Part shown: positions 33,262 through 35,894 of the stretch, one piece after another | Layout of the letters: every line of letters starts with the position of its first letter | Numbering within the stretch: position 1 is the first letter of the stretch | Assembly (NCBI RefSeq): GCF_000426345.1 | Contig: NZ_AUFE01000055.1 | Span: forward strand, 1 to 35,894 | Direction of reading: 5' to 3' | Source of the DNA: Cupriavidus phytohabitans | GTDB taxonomy: Bacteria > Pseudomonadota > Gammaproteobacteria > Burkholderiales > Burkholderiaceae | Length of the DNA: 35,894 nt | Program-made: the position numbers and the translations under genes | The notes under the pieces: generated by a model | Told to the model about the DNA's origin: nothing | The model's input: only the letters and a program-made list of their open reading frames with translations | The model's database searches: none

Positions 33262-34488
33262 TTACGCCGCGCCCAGCTTCGCCTCCATTGCCTGGCGCAG
33301 GTCGGCGATCAGGTCGCGCGTGTCTTCCAGGCCGATATAGAGCCGCACCAGTTCGCCGGTATCCTGCCAGCCGGCCGGCGGCCAGGTGCCTGCCGGGCGC
33401 ATGCCCTGCACGTGATAAGGCACGGCCAGGCTATGCGCGCCACCCCACGACCAGCCGATCGCGAACAACTGCAGCGCCTCGACAAAGGCATCGACCTGCC
33501 GGCGCGAGTAGCGCGCGCGCAGGATGATGGCAAACAGGCCGGTGGCACCGGTGAAGTCGCGCCGCCAGTTGGCATGGCCCGGGCAGTCGGGCAGCGCGGG
33601 ATGCAGCACGCGCGCCACCTCGGGCCGCTGGTGCAGCCATTCGGCGACTTCGCGCGCGCCGCGGTCGTGCGCCGCCAGCCGCACCGGCAGGCTCGGCAGC
33701 CCGCGCAGCACCAGGTGGCAGTCATCGGCAGACACGCCCCAGCCCATCAGCATGCGGGTGCGCCGCAGGCGGTCGTGCAGCGCATCGTCGCGCGTCATCA
33801 CCGCGCCCATCAGCACATCGCTGCCGCCGGACTGGTACTTGGTCAGCGCCTGCACCGAGATGTCGATGCCCTTGTCGAACGGGCGGAAGTAGACGCCGCC
33901 CGACCAGGTATTGTCGATCGCCGTCAGCACGCCACGCGCCTGCGCGGCGGCGACGATGGCATCGGTGTCCGCCACCTCCATCGTCACCGAACCCGGCGAC
34001 TCCATCCAGATCAGGCGCGTCTCGGGACGGATCATCGCGGCCATGCCGGCAACGTCCATCGGGTCGTAGTAGCGCACCGACACGCCGTAGTCGCGCGCCA
34101 GCCATTCGCCATGGTCGCGGTTGGGGCCGTAAACGTTATGCGGCACCAGCACGTCGTCGCCGCTCTTGAGCAGCGCGAAGTAGACCAGCGAAATCGCCGC
34201 CAGCCCCGAAGGCAGCAGCAAGGTATGGCGCGCGCCTTCGATCAGCGCCAGGTGCTGGCACAGCGCCTCGCTGGTCGGGGTGGCGTGCAGGCCGTAGCGC
34301 CAGTAAGTGGTGGTGCCGTCGCCCTGGGCACGAAGTTCGGCCAGGTTGCGAAAGACCACGGTCGAGCCACGGTGGGTGGCGGGCGAGAACGAGGCAAAGC
34401 CGGATGCGATGTCCAGCTCGGGCTGGACCGCGACGGTCTGCAGGTAATGGGGACGGGATGCGGGCTTGTCGGACGGCGAATCGGACAC
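33262..34488 (-). CDS. metC: Cystathionine beta-lyase type PLP enzyme
   Basis: Cys/Met-metabolism PLP enzyme that should cleave cystathionine to homocysteine, pyruvate and ammonia in methionine synthesis. 408 residues from a GTG with AAGGA seven bases upstream. The PLP-binding lysine is Lys217 in SVQALTKYQSGGSDVLMG. Substrate and cofactor residues include YWRYGLHATPT, LPSGLAAI (phosphate loop), ESPGS and DNTWSGGVYFRP. The MESPGSVTMEV and W-S-G-G sequence favours the MetC beta-lyase branch over cystathionine gamma-synthase or gamma-lyase. Monocistronic, transcribed toward DUF2789. Confidence 0.9.
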   Translation of the reverse strand: MSDSPSDKPASRPHYLQTVAVQPELDIASGFASFSPATHRGSTVVFRNLAELRAQGDGTTTYWRYGLHATPTSEALCQHLALIEGARHTLLLPSGLAAISLVYFALLKSGDDVLVPHNVYGPNRDHGEWLARDYGVSVRYYDPMDVAGMAAMIRPETRLIWMESPGSVTMEVADTDAIVAAAQARGVLTAIDNTWSGGVYFRPFDKGIDISVQALTKYQSGGSDVLMGAVMTRDDALHDRLRRTRMLMGWGVSADDCHLVLRGLPSLPVRLAAHDRGAREVAEWLHQRPEVARVLHPALPDCPGHANWRRDFTGATGLFAIILRARYSRRQVDAFVEALQLFAIGWSWGGAHSLAVPYHVQGMRPAGTWPPAGWQDTGELVRLYIGLEDTRDLIADLRQAMEAKLGAA

Positions 34489-34664
34489 GGCGGATTCCTT
34501 GCTGGCTACTAGCGACTACTGGCCGGCGTTGCCGCGATGCCACGCAGGCATCACACTATCCAGCCAGGGATGAGACTCTGTGAGCCTTCGAGCTTACCAG
34601 CAAATGCCGGCCGCGCCACCGGGAACGATGGCGGACCGCTTGTCACGCGGAACATGCTGCCGGA

Positions 34665-35288
34665 CTACCAGCCCGAGATCGACGACTTGGGCGGCGGCGG
34701 CGCGTAGGTGACGCCGCTGTTGGGTGTCATGTCGAACGGCGGGATAACCAGCACCCCCAGCGGGCGGATAAAGAACGGCAGCACGATGGCCAGATTTAAG
34801 GCATCGGTCCAGGTGCCGCGCACGGCGCCGCTGGCGTCGATGTTGCCCTCCCAGTTGCCCGTCACGCGCGTACCGTCGTCCGACTCTTCCATCAGGAAGG
34901 CACCGTTTTCCCATTCGCCGGCGAGCAGGCGCACACCTGCGCCGCGGCCGGCGTATTCGCCGCGCACGCTATCGCGCTCATCCGGCTTGGGGCCGAGCCG
35001 CAGCCGCACGGGCTGGTCGCCGACCTTGCCGACATAGACAGGAAGCTTTGCGTATTCCGGCCGCGGTGCCAGCGGCCTGGCAGTTGCGGTGGACAGTGCG
35101 CTGCCGCGCCGCGCCTCGCCATCACGGATGGCCTGGTTGATGCCCAGGCCCTCGCTGCCGCCCGAAACCGCCCCGACCGGACCGGTCGACAACTCGGTCG
35201 CCGGTGCGGCCTGCGCCGTGCCCGCCAGGGCGAGCACGGCGGCCAGCGCCGAGAAAGACATTTTCAGCAGCACACGGCGCAAGGCCAA
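34665..35288 (-). CDS. Exported protein of unknown function next to bktB
   Basis: 207 residues with a Sec signal peptide (MALRRVLLKMSFSALAAVLALAGTAQA, cleavage near 27). The mature part has a disordered Gly/Ala/Arg-rich lead, then a strand-rich core: LPVYVGKVGDQPVRLRLG, then VRGEYAGRGAGVRLLAGEWENGAFLMEES, then TGNWEGNIDASGAVRGTWTDA. The alternating G-x-W/Y-x-G pattern resembles beta-sandwich folds that report on small domains, but no family is recognised. The last ~40 residues are Pro-rich with a hydrophobic patch (NLAIVLPFFIRPLGVLVIPPF). It begins two bases after the bktB stop, so it is the downstream gene of the bktB transcript. Confidence 0.75.
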   Translation of the reverse strand: MALRRVLLKMSFSALAAVLALAGTAQAAPATELSTGPVGAVSGGSEGLGINQAIRDGEARRGSALSTATARPLAPRPEYAKLPVYVGKVGDQPVRLRLGPKPDERDSVRGEYAGRGAGVRLLAGEWENGAFLMEESDDGTRVTGNWEGNIDASGAVRGTWTDALNLAIVLPFFIRPLGVLVIPPFDMTPNSGVTYAPPPPKSSISGW

Positions 35289-35290
35289 CC

Positions 35291-35894
35291 TCAGATCCGC
35301 TCAAAGATGGCGGCAATGCCCTGCCCGCCGCCGATGCACATCGTCACCAGCGCGTAGCGGCCCTGCACGCGTTGCAGTTCGTACAGCGCCTTCACCGTGA
35401 TCAGCGCGCCGGTGGCGCCGATCGGGTGGCCCAGCGAGATGCCCGAGCCGTTCGGGTTGACCTTGGCCGGATCCAGGCCGAGTGCCTTGGTCACGGCGCA
35501 GGCCTGCGCGGCGAAGGCTTCGTTGGCCTCGATCACGTCCAGGTCCGACACCTGCAGGCCGGCGCGTTCCAGCGCGATCCTGGTCGCCGGCACCGGGCCG
35601 ATGCCCATGGTCTTGGGGTCGACGCCGGCATGGCCGTAAGACACCAGGCGCGCCAGCGGCTTCAGGCCGCGGCGCTCGGCCTCGGCACGCTCCATCATCA
35701 CCACCGCGGCGGCGGCGTCGTTCAGGCCCGAGGCATTGCCAGCGGTGACGGTGCCGTTTTCCTTGGCGAAGACCGGCTTGAGCTTGGTCATGTCGTCGAT
35801 GGTGGCGTCATGGCGCACGTGCTCGTCGGTGTCGAACGTCACATCGCCCTTGCGGCCCTTGCTCACCACCGGGACGATCTGGTCCTTGAAATAG
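35291..35894 (-). CDS. bktB: Beta-ketothiolase BktB, C-terminal half (runs off right edge)
   Basis: Acetyl-CoA acetyltransferase/3-ketothiolase that condenses or cleaves 3-ketoacyl-CoAs; in Cupriavidus necator it supplies 3-ketovaleryl-CoA for polyhydroxyalkanoate copolymers. The 200 residues seen include NASGLNDAAAAVVMM, EANEAFAAQA, GHPIGATG (catalytic His) and CIGGGQG (catalytic Cys). The nucleophilic Cys near residue 90 is outside. From memory the text is almost that of C. necator H16 BktB, with scattered substitutions (for example TKLKPVFAKENG for TKLRPVFVKENG), and clearly not PhaA. The incomplete 5' end is due to the window edge, not truncation. Confidence 0.93.
   Translation of the reverse strand, partial: YFKDQIVPVVSKGRKGDVTFDTDEHVRHDATIDDMTKLKPVFAKENGTVTAGNASGLNDAAAAVVMMERAEAERRGLKPLARLVSYGHAGVDPKTMGIGPVPATRIALERAGLQVSDLDVIEANEAFAAQACAVTKALGLDPAKVNPNGSGISLGHPIGATGALITVKALYELQRVQGRYALVTMCIGGGQGIAAIFERI

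Overview
The window is about 36 kb of GC-rich, almost wholly coding betaproteobacterial chromosome, most likely Cupriavidus (Burkholderiaceae). The main evidence is the thiolase fragment at the right end, which reads from memory as nearly, but not exactly, the BktB of Cupriavidus necator H16. The tig-clpP-clpX-lon block, mycobacterial-type ahpC/ahpD pair and MnmC agree with this. No database search was run, so species is not assigned.

Layout, left to right. (1) 1-147: the 5' end of a group II intron (class C-like), minus strand, inserted just after the lon terminator and its run of 27 T residues. (2) 195-6531, minus strand: lon, clpX, clpP and tig, the protein folding and quality-control cluster, with hairpins dividing it into units. 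(3) 6742-10125: mnmC (tRNA wobble uridine modification), divergent rlmJ (23S rRNA methylation) and a VanZ-like membrane protein. (4) 10200-11152: a possible small RNA, tRNA-Leu(UAG), and a secreted eight-cysteine protein. (5) 11299-15745: an RND efflux pump (inner-membrane pump plus lipoprotein adaptor) behind a sigma-70 promoter with a TetR-type palindrome. (6) 15915-18439: a solitary presqualene diphosphate synthase (hpnD), an M20-type carbamoylase/ureidohydrolase, and a small exported basic protein. (7) 18754-20850: an OmpR/EnvZ-type two-component pair. (8) 21159-23092: ahpC, an intercistronic terminator, ahpD, and a GNAT acetyltransferase. (9) 23135-24399: ispD-ispF of the MEP isoprenoid pathway, divergent from mfd (24632-28081). 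(10) 28173-30499: argE, a gene remnant, and serB. (11) 30602-32913: a Fur-box promoter and three membrane-protein genes ending in a PepSY protein, an iron-uptake cassette. (12) 32980-35894: a DUF2789 protein, metC-like lyase, an exported unknown protein and the 3' part of bktB.

Most genes are housekeeping. The parts that stand out are regulatory or mobile: the intron at the lon terminator, an 11-base motif shared by the clpP and clpX leaders (and in variant form by lon), the operator over the efflux start site, the inverted repeat around the envZ start, the terminator between ahpC and ahpD, the Fur-controlled PepSY operon, and a promoter-terminator pair that could make a ~90-nt RNA upstream of tRNA-Leu. 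I found no CRISPR array, insertion-sequence transposase, prophage or clearly novel multi-gene system.
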